A stretch of DNA of 64,000 nucleotides from Lateolabrax maculatus (Eukaryota > Chordata > Actinopteri > Acropomatiformes > Lateolabracidae), in NCBI GenBank assembly GCA_031216445.1, contig CM062204.1, positions 16,551,001-16,615,000 of the forward strand, read 5' to 3'. Under the pieces are notes generated by a model. That model saw nothing but the letters and a program-made list of their open reading frames with translations, had not been told where the DNA came from and ran no database searches. Within the stretch, counting starts at the first letter, position 1. The number at the start of each line of letters is the position of its first letter. Both the position numbers and the translations under genes were made by a program. Shown here piece by piece: positions 14,301 through 22,457 of the stretch.

Positions 14301-14756
14301 AGATTTGAATATAGTATGCATAATATGGAGGTCATCAGTGTGGCTGTATCTCACACACAGACACTGTCTTATGGATATAAGCGATCCATGTTGAAAATTG
14401 AATAACTTAACTTCAATTTCTGCCTTTAGCATTTATAACAATTCATGTACTTGATTATTGTAGGTGTACCCATAAAAAGAATTTGTATGTAGCCAATAGT
14501 ACAGAATATTCCAGGTTTAGATTGAAAAAAAACTAAAACTAAGAATAAACTCTTGTTATAATAATCTTTTATAAGATTATAGTATGCCTTGTTGATAAAC
14601 TGAAATTAAAATGTGTGTGACATACTGCTCTCTCCCCAGTTAATGGAAGCCCTGAAGGAACAGGAAGAAATCAACTTACGCCTGCGACAGTACATGGACA
14701 AAATCATCCTGAACATCCTGGACCACAACCCCTCCATCCTGGAGATCAAGAACTAG
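3750..14756 (+). CDS. rab11fip4: Rab11 family-interacting protein 4, 3' portion (12 exons)
   Basis: Rab11-FIP4 is a class II Rab11 effector that binds Rab11 (and Arf GTPases) on recycling endosomes and acts in endosomal traffic and cytokinesis. Exons: 3750-4000, 4416-4601, 6118-6252, 8170-8205, 9232-9331, 9881-9984, 10219-10359, 10682-10763, 11330-11467, 11656-11814, 14072-14215 and 14640-14756. All introns are GT-AG and the joined frame is unbroken: 1593 nt, 530 residues plus TAG. Visible order: acidic Ser/Glu-rich linker (1-145), CSQC segment (about 167-170), serine-rich linker (191-236), long heptad coiled coil (about 237-480), and a C-terminal FIP Rab-binding domain (493-530) with the Tyr-Met-Asp triad at 510-512 and NPSILEIK near the end. 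The NPSILEIK ending and YMD, with LDHNPSI in place of METNPSI, favour FIP4 over FIP3. Human FIP4 is 637 aa, so about 107 N-terminal residues with the EF-hand region are outside the window. I cannot tell whether it is the a or b teleost paralogue. Confidence 0.95.
4416..4601 (+). CDS. rab11fip4: rab11fip4 coding exon 2 visible
   Basis: Acceptor ...caccag at 4415, donor gtaaga at 4602, 186 nt. It codes the second half of the acidic linker (SLNEEQFEDYGEGEEPDYTP region), probably disordered. Phase 2 at both ends, so it could be skipped without a frameshift. Confidence 0.92.
4995..5075. mobile_element. Probable DNA-transposon terminal remnant
   Basis: The segment with cagcaccggtctgcagacc and ggggttgggcacctctg resembles the terminal piece of a common fish non-autonomous hAT-like element, recognised by eye only. 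It lies in a rab11fip4 intron. No partner end or target duplication was found. Confidence 0.4.
6118..6252 (+). CDS. rab11fip4: rab11fip4 coding exon 3 visible (CxxC segment)
   Basis: Acceptor tttacag, donor gtaaga, 135 nt. It codes the conserved VYCSQCSKKVNLLNDLEARL segment, where two cysteines spaced C-x2-C precede a short amphipathic helix. Human FIP4 has the same block. Only one CxxC pair is visible, so zinc binding cannot be claimed from this exon alone. Confidence 0.95.
8170..8205 (+). CDS. rab11fip4: rab11fip4 36-nt microexon
   Basis: Acceptor tttttcctttgtag and donor gtaggc flank 36 nt that code PNRKISSTAFGR, a peptide I recognise in human FIP4. It adds exactly 12 codons and keeps phase 2 on both sides, so it is a natural candidate for a regulated cassette exon. 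The basic, serine-rich peptide lies just ahead of the serine-rich linker. Confidence 0.9.
8328..8362. repeat. (CT)n(CA)n compound microsatellite
   Basis: CT run to about 8352 followed by CA to about 8361, inside the intron after the microexon. Confidence 0.95.
9114..9147. repeat. Perfect inverted repeat, 15-bp arms
   Basis: Arms 9114-9128 and 9133-9147 are perfect reverse complements around a 4-nt spacer, so a tight hairpin is possible. It ends 84 nt before the acceptor of the exon at 9232. Confidence 0.9.
9232..9331 (+). CDS. rab11fip4: rab11fip4 coding exon 5 visible
   Basis: Acceptor tttgtgcag, donor gtatga, 100 nt. It codes the conserved serine-rich NLSSSNGSTEDLFRDSIDSC stretch that joins the CxxC region to the coiled coil. 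It restores phase 0. Confidence 0.95.
9881..9984 (+). CDS. rab11fip4: rab11fip4 coding exon 6 visible (coiled coil start)
   Basis: Acceptor tatctatcag, donor gtagag, 104 nt. Heptad-like sequence (VSSLEKKVAELENEIL) marks the start of the long coiled coil that class II FIPs use to dimerise. Confidence 0.95.
10219..10359 (+). CDS. rab11fip4: rab11fip4 coding exon 7 visible (coiled coil)
   Basis: Acceptor catctcag, donor gtgaga, 141 nt. A Glu/Gln/Arg-rich coiled-coil segment (VHELEEQLKDQETRAEQ onward). Confidence 0.95.
10682..10763 (+). CDS. rab11fip4: rab11fip4 coding exon 8 visible (coiled coil)
   Basis: The acceptor follows a T-rich tract ending tttttag, the donor is gtaagc, and the exon is 82 nt. 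It codes RVKLLEDENGDISLNMCRLK and onward, still coiled coil, and returns to phase 0. Confidence 0.94.
11330..11467 (+). CDS. rab11fip4: rab11fip4 coding exon 9 visible (coiled coil)
   Basis: Acceptor tgtcctcag, weak donor gtggga, 138 nt, phase 0 at both ends. It codes the very conserved LEDTSLRLKDEMDLYRKMMD block. Reading through the weak donor gives a 46-codon tail before a stop at about 11657, but the next exon's good acceptor and conserved frame support the splice. Confidence 0.95.
11656..11814 (+). CDS. rab11fip4: rab11fip4 coding exon 10 visible
   Basis: Acceptor ctgtgtgtag, donor gtactg, 159 nt, phase 0 at both ends. It codes ELEHLQLFKLEAERSGRSRS followed by a short serine-rich break (SSSSGLADFNSR) in the coiled coil, then VELEHEVKRLKQ. 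Confidence 0.95.
11815..14071 (+). other. rab11fip4: Largest visible internal rab11fip4 intron
   Basis: 2257 bp between GT at 11815 and AG at 14071. It holds a perfect 13-bp hairpin at 12173-12204 and a G-run at about 12450. Open frames at 13395-14024 on the minus strand have no recognisable domain and are taken as chance. No second gene is seen in it. Confidence 0.85.
12173..12204. repeat. Perfect 13-bp inverted repeat
   Basis: Arms 12173-12185 and 12192-12204 are exact reverse complements with a 6-nt loop. Intronic; function unknown. Confidence 0.93.
14072..14215 (+). CDS. rab11fip4: rab11fip4 coding exon 11 visible
   Basis: Acceptor ctgcattttag, donor gtaaaa, 144 nt, phase 0 at both ends. 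It codes NDELNGQILSLSLYEAKTLF and onward, nearly identical to what I recall of human FIP4, leading into the Rab11-binding helix. Confidence 0.95.
14640..14756 (+). CDS. rab11fip4: rab11fip4 last coding exon (Rab11-binding domain)
   Basis: Acceptor ctctccccag, stop TAG at 14754-14756. The 38 residues form the FIP Rab11-binding domain: an amphipathic helix with LRQYMDKIIL, then NPSILEIKN at the end. The Tyr-Met-Asp at visible residues 510-512 corresponds to the YID/YMD triad that contacts Rab11 in class II FIPs. The final residue is Asn, where I recall His in human. Confidence 0.97.
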   Translation, partial: LMEALKEQEEINLRLRQYMDKIILNILDHNPSILEIKN

Positions 14757-14764
14757 CAGTGACT

Positions 14765-14817
14765 CAACTGGAATGAGAATCGTTCTCGTCTCTGGAGAAT
14801 GAGGATCATTCCAGTTG
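14765..14817 (+). promoter_or_regulatory. Stop-proximal 3' UTR hairpin
   Basis: Left arm 14765-14787 pairs with right arm 14795-14817: 12 perfect base pairs, a 3-nt symmetric internal loop, then 8 more pairs (one G-U), closed by a 7-nt loop. It starts 9 nt after the rab11fip4 stop codon. It could be an RNA regulatory stem or a chance inverted duplication; nothing in the window decides this. Confidence 0.6.
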
Positions 14818-17086
14818 TTTCTTCAGAACCTGCAGCCAAGTCAGGAATCTGTACAGGAAAGCACAGAGACCCAGACCCAGTCTTAGAAACTGGAACATAT
14901 AAATAGACACGCATCGCCCCCTGCTGTTTGTGGTGGGAAAATAACTTATCTTGCAGAGAAGGTAGAACGGAATTCTGCGCTGAACTAAAGGGAGTTTTTC
15001 TCAAAAAGTCATTGCTCTCTGACTGTAGGTCTTACTACTGTGACTCTTCTACCTTGCTCTGTTTTTTTTTTTTTTGCTGTCTATGCTGTGAACTGTAGTT
15101 ACTGTCACAACTTTGAACTGGCGATTTCTTCCCAGGAATATCCTGCGCTCATATGCTTTGAGGATCGACAAAGTTGCTCAATGTTGTACACTGGACTTAT
15201 GTACCTTGGCACAAAACTGGAACAACTTAACAAACCTGACGTGGGTTTTACTGTATCCTGGTGTAATATTAGCTGTATTATCCACAGATAGATAGTTTGG
15301 TATGATGCACAGTGGAGAGAAACAGTGGTGAGACAGATGAACAAGTTGGCAAGCAGACTGTAAACCCGACTCTCAAAAATATGAAGGCAGACCAGTCGAG
15401 TGTTGCCTGATCTGTAAACTGCCTGTCTTTTCTCCTCTGTCATGTAGGTGTTCTCTGCAGAAGGCATGCCGATGACGTATTTGGACAGGCACGTTGTAAG
15501 AGAAGATACAGAAAAGTGGCAAAAGTGGTCAGAGAAAGAATATAAGGAACCCTTTTAACTACAAGGGTAGATTTTGATAAAGATAAAGTCAGAAGTCAGA
15601 AAGAAAGAGTAAAGCATTTCTTCCCTAAAGAGCTGGGGAGTCAGAGGATGGACGATGTATGCAAGCAAAGGAGGGTTTTAGTGAAGTCAGTGGCGGGTTA
15701 ATTGAAGGCGAAGATTTTTGTTTTTTGTTTAATCTTGAGAACATGTCTTCCAGCAACGTTCCAACCGCACTTGCAGTGTCAATCAGTCCAATAGTGAATA
15801 TTTTTTACTGAGAAGTGGCCCTTAATTGGTTTGGATGAGTAGTCGAGTGTCACTTTATGGAGCAGAGCTGCAACCAAGGAGTGTCTTTAATCTGTAACTT
15901 CCACGGCTGCTATTTGCTAGCAATGCATGACATAGACATTGTTGTGAGCAATAGACCCAATGATGTTGCACAGAAATGTAAGGATATGAATGTACAGGAT
16001 GTGTGGTGGATTTACGTTGACTGGTGGCCATTGTAACGTGGTTTACTGAATCATCTCTCTATGCTCAGTGAAATCAACTCAGACATCATACGTGAGCCTG
16101 CACAGGTGACTCACTTTTTGGTATTAAAGACTGGATTAGCAATTTCATTGAGGCCTACAGGTTGCAGATTGTTTTTAAAGCCCAGATGGCTCTCTGAAAT
16201 TCTCTAATACTGTAAATATCATGAATGTACAACTGGATATTTCACTCTCTGTGTGGCCAAAAAAGGCTGTTTGATTTTAAATTGCTCTAATTGGTCAAGT
16301 TACATTGTAATACACATGTACAGTATTCAGCATTGTAACAAAGAGGGCATTGGTTAGAGAGGGGAAACAACTACAATCTGCTGTATTATGTAATTATTCT
16401 AAACTTGAGTTTTGCTTCCTTGCACAAAAAAAACTTTTGTTTCTTTTTGCATGGTTCACCTTTTCTTCTGTCTGTGCCTTTTGAGGACATTTTTCAAGAT
16501 GATGTTGCTATAGATTTACGTAGTTTTTTGAAGCTACATTCTATCTTTATGTCTGACGTATTTTCCTGACTTGTAAATGTTGTAATTATATAGTGATAAT
16601 TTGTATTCATGTGCCACTCACCACTCTTTTTCAGATTGATACTATGAAAACTATTTTATACAGTTTTATCAAGAAAGAACTTGTGATTGCTTAGGTGTCC
16701 TATTAGAAAAGACAATGCTTTGTATGGAACGCAGGCCAGATTAGGATTTTAGGAATATTTTGTTGCATTTGTACATTTTTTGTTAGTCATGGTAAGTCCA
16801 TTGCTTTTCAATTGCTTTCAACTGGCTTTTTATATGGTTGTAAATTGTCTTCCTAACTTAAACTAAATGGTGAGCATTATGAGCAATATTAACTTACTTA
16901 CGAATACCTGCTGATTTGTGTCTTGTTTTGCTTCACAAATCTCTTCACTCTATAGCTGCTCGTGCCATTCTAGATTTAAAAAACTTAAACGGTACATTAA
17001 GCTGTAAAAACACAAACTAATTTCTTGTAGCTCTTAAATTTTGAATTATTAGGGCTATCCAATGCAATGTAGTCACTATAAATAGC

Positions 17087-17092
17087 AATAAA
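17087..17092 (+). terminator. rab11fip4: Poly(A) signal AATAAA (rab11fip4)
   Basis: Canonical hexamer in an AT-rich context about 2.3 kb after the stop codon. The alternative ATTAAA at 17283-17288 could serve a longer transcript. Confidence 0.55.
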
Positions 17093-17539
17093 AATGGCTT
17101 TGGCAGTGATGCTGTCTCATGAAATTCCTATCTTTTTAAACTAATTTCTCCTAATTTCCATATCCAACACAACCATCATTTTTCAAACATGAAACCACTT
17201 ATTCTATGTGTACATACTACAGTGTATGCTGCTGCCATTGCGTTGTACATACTGTGCTGTAAATAAGACCATTTGACCTGGCATTAAAATAACCCATTCT
17301 TATCCAGTTACATGAATTTACAATCACAATTTAAGTGTGTGTTTATTCCTCTGTCTTTCAGTAATTACGACAGATTTAACAGCACTTTACTTGGGTAAAT
17401 ATGATAACGGTACGGTTTTACTGTATTTTTGCCAGTTACAGGGCTTCCTCCTTGTTAGTAAAATGACCAGAATGCATCCCCCTTCTTCATCCCCTTGTAG
17501 CAAAGAGTGCAAAAGCCAAGCTAAAAAATTGCGAGAGGA

Positions 17540-17725
17540 AATGCATGTACGTGAGAGATGTTGAAAGACTGTAAAGGTGCTAGAGAGAGAACGAGTTACC
17601 ATGCCAGGGAGACCCAGCTACTGTTGTGCGCGAGAGAGGATGGGTTACGTGAGAGAGAGGTTGAAGGTGCATGAGAGACCGAGTTATTACTGCCCTAGAG
17701 AGGATGAGGGGGTGCACTCCCAGCG
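17540..17725. repeat. Degenerate tandem GAGAGAGG-type repeat
   Basis: Two diverged units of roughly 100 bp share gtgagagag-ttgaaggtgc, gaccgagtta and agagaggatg blocks. The stretch is purine-rich on the + strand and lies between rab11fip4 and coprs. A C-run follows at about 17732-17742. Confidence 0.6.
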
Positions 17726-18420
17726 GGCCATCCCCCCCCCCAGTTAAAAATTAACAAATCACCTACTGGATCTACCTTATCTTGTCTATAGTATCTGGCC
17801 AAATATATAGGGAGAGCAGAACAAAGCACACCCACATGTGATTGTTAGAGATCTCATCACAAACACCATGGCCGTTAAAATGCTGCCACAACAGCCTACG
17901 CTCGACTGGGAAGGCTTCTTCAGAAGCGTCTGGAACCAGGCCAGTCAAGTTCCTCCAACCACACTCAGAAAAAAAACATTTCTTCACGGACCTCATCTTG
18001 CCTTGTGCCTGCCATGTCGTGCTGAAACAGGAAGGGTCCTTACCAAAAACTGTTGCCACAAAGTTGGAAGCACACTTTCCTCTGCAGTATGCCTGTAGTA
18101 GGCCTTCCACTGTAGCATAGTCCATCTATCATAATGACAATAAATTTACACTCTGTGAATCTGTATTCACAGCCACTTATGTCTACAGCCACAGACTGCA
18201 GGAGAAACAGAGTCACAGAGCAGGAGGTGAGCTGAGAGGTTGCTCTCGCCGCCAGGGGTCACTGCTGGGTCAACAAGGTCCCTGAGTCTGAGAGGAGAAT
18301 GACGTTAGTGTGTGATCCTCCAACAAACTGTATACGTGCACGCTGGGTTTTTTTGGGGTTTTTTATTTATTTTTTTATTTTTTTCCCTATTAGCGCCTTT
18401 TAGAGTGAATATAAACACCT
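17726..18420. other. Intergenic spacer between rab11fip4 and coprs
   Basis: Open frames overlap on both strands at 17772-18125 (117 aa minus, 86 and 92 aa plus), with no domain I recognise and no conserved splice frame. They may be remnants of a repeat or chance. T-rich low-complexity sequence occurs at 18350-18385. No gene is claimed. Confidence 0.5.
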
Positions 18421-18429
18421 AACTCTAGA

Positions 18430-18760
18430 AACATGACACCGTGTCTGTGTGGCGCCTCCTACCGGTTGCTTCCCGTCTCCTCATCGTTTCACCCCCCCCC
18501 CCCCCAGTCTCCGCCCGGCGTGCTTCAGGGTTACAGGACAGGTGAGAGGCCAATTAAACTGGCGGCAGCTGGGATTTAGCCTTACGTTATGGGATTTTAT
18601 CCTCCATTGCCAGTCTTACTGGGAGTTTCCCGGGGCTGTTCTGTGTTAGCTGGCTCGTCGCTGTTCCTCGCGGCAGCAGCACGGTGACGGTCAACGGCCG
18701 CACACCTCCCGGTAGCTCCCGGTAGCTGCGAGCCGGAGCGTCTGACCGTGTTTCATCGGG
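18430..18760 (+). promoter_or_regulatory. coprs: CpG-rich promoter region of coprs
   Basis: This is the densest CpG cluster in the window: many CG dinucleotides between gtgtggcgcctcc and gagccggagcgtctgacc, with a 14-C run at 18492-18505 and a direct duplication of tcccggtagc at about 18706-18726. It lies directly upstream of the coprs exons and contains a possible untranslated first-exon donor (acaggtgaga at 18542). CpG promoters without TATA are usual for housekeeping genes. The start site is not determined. Confidence 0.6.
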
Positions 18761-19008
18761 GTTGGAAAGATTATTTAATGGACTGCGGGACGTAAAGCTG
18801 TCACTTTTGGTTAGTGTTAAGTCAGGAGTTGAAATGATGGCGTGGAAATTCAGTTGACGTGTTAAAGTCAACGTTGCTTGGTTGCTCACTGGTTAATGTA
18901 TTAAACACAGACGCCGTTAAATCCAAGTTTGAGTGCACCGAGGCATCACCAAAGCAAGTAAGAAGAACCAAAAGTGAGAAAAATATACTTGAGTAAAGGT
19001 AAAATTAA

Positions 19009-19027
19009 AACCTTTTTCGAAAAGGTT
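19009..19027 (+). repeat. Small hairpin ahead of candidate coprs ATG
   Basis: AACCTTTT and AAAAGGTT are perfect 8-bp arms around TCG, 18 nt upstream of the possible start codon at 19046. Confidence 0.7.
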
Positions 19028-19045
19028 CAGAAAGCTACAGTCGTC

Positions 19046-19055
19046 ATGCTTCAGG
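19046..19055 (+). CDS. coprs: Possible first coding exon of coprs (MLQ-)
   Basis: ATG CTT CAG G ends at a strong donor, gtaagc at 19056. Spliced to the acceptor at 19984 it reads M-L-Q-G-D-V directly into the ATG at 19993 in frame. This would give a 261-residue protein in place of 255. The ATG context is mediocre and the frame match could be chance (1 in 3), so it is an alternative start only. Confidence 0.4.
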
Positions 19056-19984
19056 GTAAGCATAGAGCTGCTAATTCCAAGTAAAGGGACATATTTTAAT
19101 ATATTTTAATTTAAAAGTAAATCGAAAGTTCACGACGCTATATTTTTATGTTATGGTTATCAGCTTTGATTATTTCAATTTATTTTCTGAGAAATCATGA
19201 GTCTGTGGCCACTGTGGTATGTGATTGGTTGAAATACTACAATACCCATGAGCCTGAGCCAGTGTTGCCATGGAGATGAAGCCACGCAGAGGCTTGCCTC
19301 CAATGATTTAAACCTGTTGGAGTTATTAACAGGTTCCTACAAAGCTTCATTTTCAGCCTCTCCTCGTGATTCCTGGAGCACACGGTAGATTTATAAATGT
19401 GGGGATTGAACTCTTCTTTCCAGGATGATAAATCTGAGTTGTAATAGACTTTTTTTTTTTTTTCAATGAGCCACATATTTTCTAGTACACATCTTGGAGA
19501 GTTTAATGCCCATCCAATCCTTGGGAGTACTCTAACTACAAGTCATCAAACATTCATGTCATTCATGTCTATGCAGAAAATGAACAGGACTTTTCTATAG
19601 CCCTAAAAGCCCAATATAACTTCCCACTTTGCTTACTCTTAACAGTAGCAACAGGAAGTGCTTTGAAAACGTATTTTGATAATCAAAGTGTATGTTAAAG
19701 AAAGTTTTAGTTATCGAAAGTATGTGTTAGGAAGTACCAATTGCATTTCACAACAGGTTTACATTTTTCCTGTGTGTAAGTTGCATGTACTGGTTTTATT
19801 ATTATTTGGATTTTATTATTTTACTATTTTTGTACCAAGGGGCCTAGGTCAGGGGATCACCAACTTAATTTGTTAGTGACCAGTGAAATATCATGGTCCC
19901 TTAAGTTAAATTTTTGACTATCTAGCTGTTTTGTTTCCTTTCATTCTTTGTATTTATATCAAACTCTCCAACTATACATTACAG

Positions 19985-20447
19985 GTGACGTGATGCCTCA
20001 GAATGGTACGAACTATGAGGGTAGAAGAAAAGAAACGCGCCGCCACACCTGCAACGCCAACAGCCAGGTCCCAGACACAGGTTTGATTAATGGAGCCGTT
20101 GTTCACAATGGCTGCACAGCTGCTGCCTCTACAACCAGTGAGAGCACACTGAATGGTGCCAAACCACAATGCAGGGTTAATGGTTACATTAACCGCTGGT
20201 ACAAGCGTACGAAAGCAGCGCCCCCATGGACGCTCAGGAAACAAGGAAGCCCGATTTCAGCTGTCTCTGATGCCTCAGGAGCTGGCAGGGTCCGCACTGC
20301 AGATATTCCAGGTGATATCTCAGTGAATGGGGCCACCAGTCTGGACACTGTTGCTTTGCCCTGTAACTCTGACCAAATGGCACCGAGGCCCAGCCTGTCA
20401 GCAGCAGCAAAGACCAGGAGAAGGAAGAAATCCAGACGTAAGAAAAG
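19985..20447 (+). CDS. coprs: coprs main N-terminal exon
   Basis: Acceptor cattacag, donor gtgcgc at 20448. From the ATG at 19993 it codes residues 1-151, ending in KTRRRKKSRRKKR. An earlier donor, gtaaga at 20438, would break the frame into the next exon. Reading through the used donor gives a 177-aa frame that ends at 20481. Confidence 0.8.
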
Positions 20448-21705
20448 GTGCGCCAACCTACGTTACGGCTGCTTTGACTGAATCCTTCAGTCCAGAATGC
20501 ACTTTCATGCATAATTACTCACACCTGTCAGTCAGATCTCCCCTATATGATTTGAGTGTGAGCTGTTACAAGGCCGGTTAGCTCAGCGTAGCATAAGGAC
20601 TGGAAATAGCTAGGAAGAAATAGTCCCACACATAAAACCGCAAATTGTTGTTTATACTCATAGGTTATTGTATCGATTAAACAAACAAGATATAAGGTGT
20701 TAATAAGTCAGCTTTAGAGTTGCTGGTTTCCCCTTTATTCAGGCTTTTTGCTAAGTTAAGATAACCTGCTGCTGGCTGTAGTTTTATATATAATGAACAA
20801 ATAGGAGAGTGGTATTAATCTTTTCATATAACTCCCGGCAAGAAAGCAAATAAACGTATTTCCTGAAATGCAGAACTACTCCTGTAATAGCTCCCACTGT
20901 TCCCTGACTAAATATTTAATGAATGTGTATTGAGAAGAAAAAAACACGGTGTCGGATAATCACCAATAGTTTATGTAAAGATTTGCCCTTGGCTGTGTCT
21001 TTAAAGAACAAATGTGCCTGATTGTGCAACCTTAAGTTAGTTTGAGACCTATCAATCTTTTATAGACAAGCCAAAGTCATCTGTCCAGAGGACCCTACAC
21101 CCCCAACACAAGACAAAGAAGACTGGGAAAATGAGATCCAAGAGGTGTCACTGACTGACTTCCCTGATTGGGAAAAGATGTGTTTTGGGGTCAGACCCTA
21201 TGGTAAAGAAAAAACATTTAAATATTACAACTTCCCCCTTCACAGCACTGTATTGATTCTATATACTGACACAAAAGGCCTGGCATACTTATGCTGGTTA
21301 GTATATATGCACATTTGTATTAAGTTATATAAATAAACATGAACCTGTTTTGCAGTAGGGATAATTACAGTAGTATTTGACTGCAGTCAAATGAAGGAAA
21401 CTGCCATCATTTTTTCAAGGTTTATCTCACAACAATCTGTTTCTCCTCAGGCGGAGGGTTTCAAAGCTGTTTTTAGGATTCAGGTCAGGCCAAGTACAAT
21501 GTTTTACTGGTATTCTGTGCCTCCTCCAGGTCCAGAAGATCTGCTCCATTTTGCTTTGCGTGATATGACACTTCTGCAAATGGACACGCTTGACCTGCCG
21601 GTGATAGCCAATTACAGCCCAGCCGTACACCACCCACGCCCTGTCCGATGGTCCTGCTACAACATTCCCACTGAACCAGACCAGTTTGCAGACGCTGATG
21701 AGTAA
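19993..21705 (+). CDS. coprs: COPRS-like protein (coordinator of PRMT5), 3 exons
   Basis: In mammals COPRS is a small nuclear protein that binds PRMT5 and histone H4 and steers PRMT5 toward H4R3 methylation. Exons: 19993-20447 (acceptor AG at 19984), 21066-21202 and 21530-21705. Introns are GT-AG and the frame is unbroken: 768 nt, 255 aa, TAA at 21703. Visible: a low-complexity Asn/Thr/Ala-rich N-terminus, a strongly basic run at residues 140-152 (likely nuclear localisation), an acidic EDWENE motif in exon 2, and a C-terminus with HHPRP (231-235) and QFADADE at the end. Human COPRS (184 aa, from memory) ends HHPPP...GQFDDAED and has EDWDSE, and it neighbours RAB11FIP4, so motif and synteny agree. 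The fish protein is longer and very diverged outside these motifs. Confidence 0.75.
20571..20915. mobile_element. Inverted-repeat MITE remnant in coprs intron
   Basis: It contains ggttagctcagcgtagcata, a central ttaataagtcagctttagag, and cctgctgctggctgtagttt followed by gcaagaaagcaaataaacg. It is the same family as the 31851-33352 element ('gctaagctaagc', 'gcgaataagcaaatctccc'), folded back on itself and degraded. It lies inside the intron 20448-21065. Confidence 0.7.
21066..21202 (+). CDS. coprs: coprs middle exon
   Basis: The acceptor cttttatag and donor gtaaag bound 137 nt that fit the phases of both neighbours. It codes the acidic, proline-containing segment with DKEDWENEI and DFPDWEKM. 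Confidence 0.8.
21530..21705 (+). CDS. coprs: coprs last coding exon
   Basis: Acceptor ctcctccag, stop TAA. The 58 residues carry the HHPRP and DQFADADE signature used for the family call. Confidence 0.82.
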
Positions 21706-22457
21706 GCCAGACGTGTGCTGTGATGTTAGAGCATTGGTAGAAATCAAGTTCACATTCCAAAATGAACTGAGGAGTTCTGCTGTGAATGTAGTTCGCCCTT
21801 TTTGGCATCGTATAGATTTTCTAGTCGCGCAACTTATTTGATGATCCTGGATGGCACCCATGCTTAAACTATTTGTTTGGTCTACTTCTGTCTTTTTTTC
21901 CTCATCTAAAACAGAAGAGAAATTAAAATGAAAACTTACTCGGTTAGCATCGTTGCAAAGCTTCAAAATCAAATAGGTTAAAGCTATCACAGGTCAAAGA
22001 TTGCAGGTCTAGGTTGTCTAGGTTGGAGTTGTTTTTTTATTATAGGTTTTATTTTATAATTTATATTAAGATTTTATATTTGGTTCATATTCCAACATCT
22101 TTGGTGTTGTGCCGCTTCAGTGACTGTTGTTATTGAAAATGGTCACGCATTTGCTGTTCTTCCATTTCATATCTTCATGATTTTGCCAGTCTTCAAAGAA
22201 CTGAAAATAATAGTTTTTAAATTAAGGTTTTTTGTGTTTTAAAATGCCTGAAATGGTAACTGTTGTCATACTAAGTTGCTATTTTTGAGCTATATGATCA
22301 ATTTTATTGTTTATAAATTGCACATGTTCATAACAAGTACATCAAGCAACTATTTTAACTTGGTAGAGCCAACCATACCAAGACATTATGGTTTGATTAT
22401 GTGACAAAAAACTAATTATCTGCCTGTTAAGACTTTCATTTTCACAACCACAATAAA
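21706..22457 (+). other. coprs: coprs 3' untranslated region
   Basis: AT-rich sequence from the TAA to AATAAA at 22452-22457. No coding sense is seen. The 3' end is inferred from the signal. Confidence 0.65.
22452..22457 (+). terminator. coprs: Poly(A) signal AATAAA (coprs)
   Basis: Canonical hexamer about 750 nt after the stop, followed by T/G-rich sequence. Confidence 0.6.

Larger units (their letters stand above)
14757..17288 (+). other. rab11fip4: rab11fip4 3' untranslated region
   Basis: From the TAG at 14756 the sequence is AT-rich, without splice-framed coding sense. Plausible poly(A) signals are AATAAA at 17087-17092 and ATTAAA at 17283-17288. The latter follows a UGUAAAUA (Pumilio-type) match at 17258-17265; another lies at 16211-16218. 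Small open frames at 15040-15467 show no family resemblance. A strong hairpin sits at the very start (14765-14817). The 3' end is inferred from the signals only. Confidence 0.7.

Noticed and set aside
20571..20600. tRNA-like A-box (ggttagctcagc)
   Set aside because: It is part of the 'gctaagctaagc' MITE arm. There is no cloverleaf and no B-box at the right distance.
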